Notes under the pieces: generated by a model
Seen by the model: only the letters and a program-made list of their open reading frames with translations
Told to the model about the DNA's origin: nothing
Database searches by the model: none
Made by a program: the position numbers and the translations under genes
Shown: positions 6,386 through 6,422 of the stretch, in pieces
Position numbering within the stretch: the stretch's first letter is position 1
Layout: each line of letters begins with the position of its first letter
From: Bacteroidales bacterium
GTDB lineage: Bacteria; Bacteroidota; Bacteroidia; Bacteroidales; JALTDM01
Reading direction: 5' to 3'
Assembly (NCBI GenBank): GCA_027073875.1
Contig: JALTEO010000307.1
Span: 1 to 6,422 of the forward strand
DNA length: 6,422 bases

Positions 6386-6422
6386 GTAAAATATTGAGAA
6401 AATATTTGTTTAAGTACATAAC

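Noticed and set aside
6360..6419. A 19-codon minus-strand frame at the right edge
   Set aside because: It runs into the terminator hairpin and has no support as a gene; another frame has a stop at 6410-6412 that could equally end a gene outside the window.

Overview
This AT-rich window looks like a chromosomal segment of a Bacteroidota bacterium. The evidence is a DUF5723-type outer-membrane barrel, a Bacteroidota-style ComEC with a decayed C-terminal domain, several lipoproteins, starts mostly without a Shine-Dalgarno, and TAnnTTTG-like promoter boxes. Genus cannot be read from the sequence. All four supported genes lie on the minus strand, so transcription runs from high to low coordinates. 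No RNA gene, CRISPR array, insertion sequence or phage gene was seen.

Right part (about 6422 to 3474): a terminator-like hairpin (6349-6385) probably closes a gene beyond the window edge. A likely promoter (around 6224-6254) then precedes a two-gene unit. Its first gene is a small TPR-containing lipoprotein (5646-6212). The second is comEC (3474-5639), the inner-membrane DNA-uptake channel, which begins on GTG only 6 bases after the lipoprotein stop and in the same frame. The ComEC channel core is intact, but the C-terminal metallo-beta-lactamase-like domain is shortened and lacks its metal-binding signature.

Left part (3473 to 231): a 143-base spacer carries a TAnnTTTG-type box, a 20-bp-spaced direct repeat and an AT-rich inverted repeat. 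It leads into a second two-gene unit. This encodes a 544-residue beta-rich, acidic lipoprotein of unrecognised family (1696-3330) and, 16 bases later and behind an unusually strong Shine-Dalgarno, a secreted 482-residue DUF5723 outer-membrane beta-barrel candidate (231-1679). The pair reads as a possible lipoprotein-barrel partnership in the outer membrane, but its function is unknown.

The last 230 bases (1-230) are non-coding. They hold two short tandem repeat families (a 16-bp unit and a 7-bp unit) and a small GC-rich palindrome at the edge. The strongest candidates for something undescribed are the lipoprotein/DUF5723 pair and the co-transcribed TPR lipoprotein with nuclease-less ComEC. 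No clearly novel defence or mobile system is visible.
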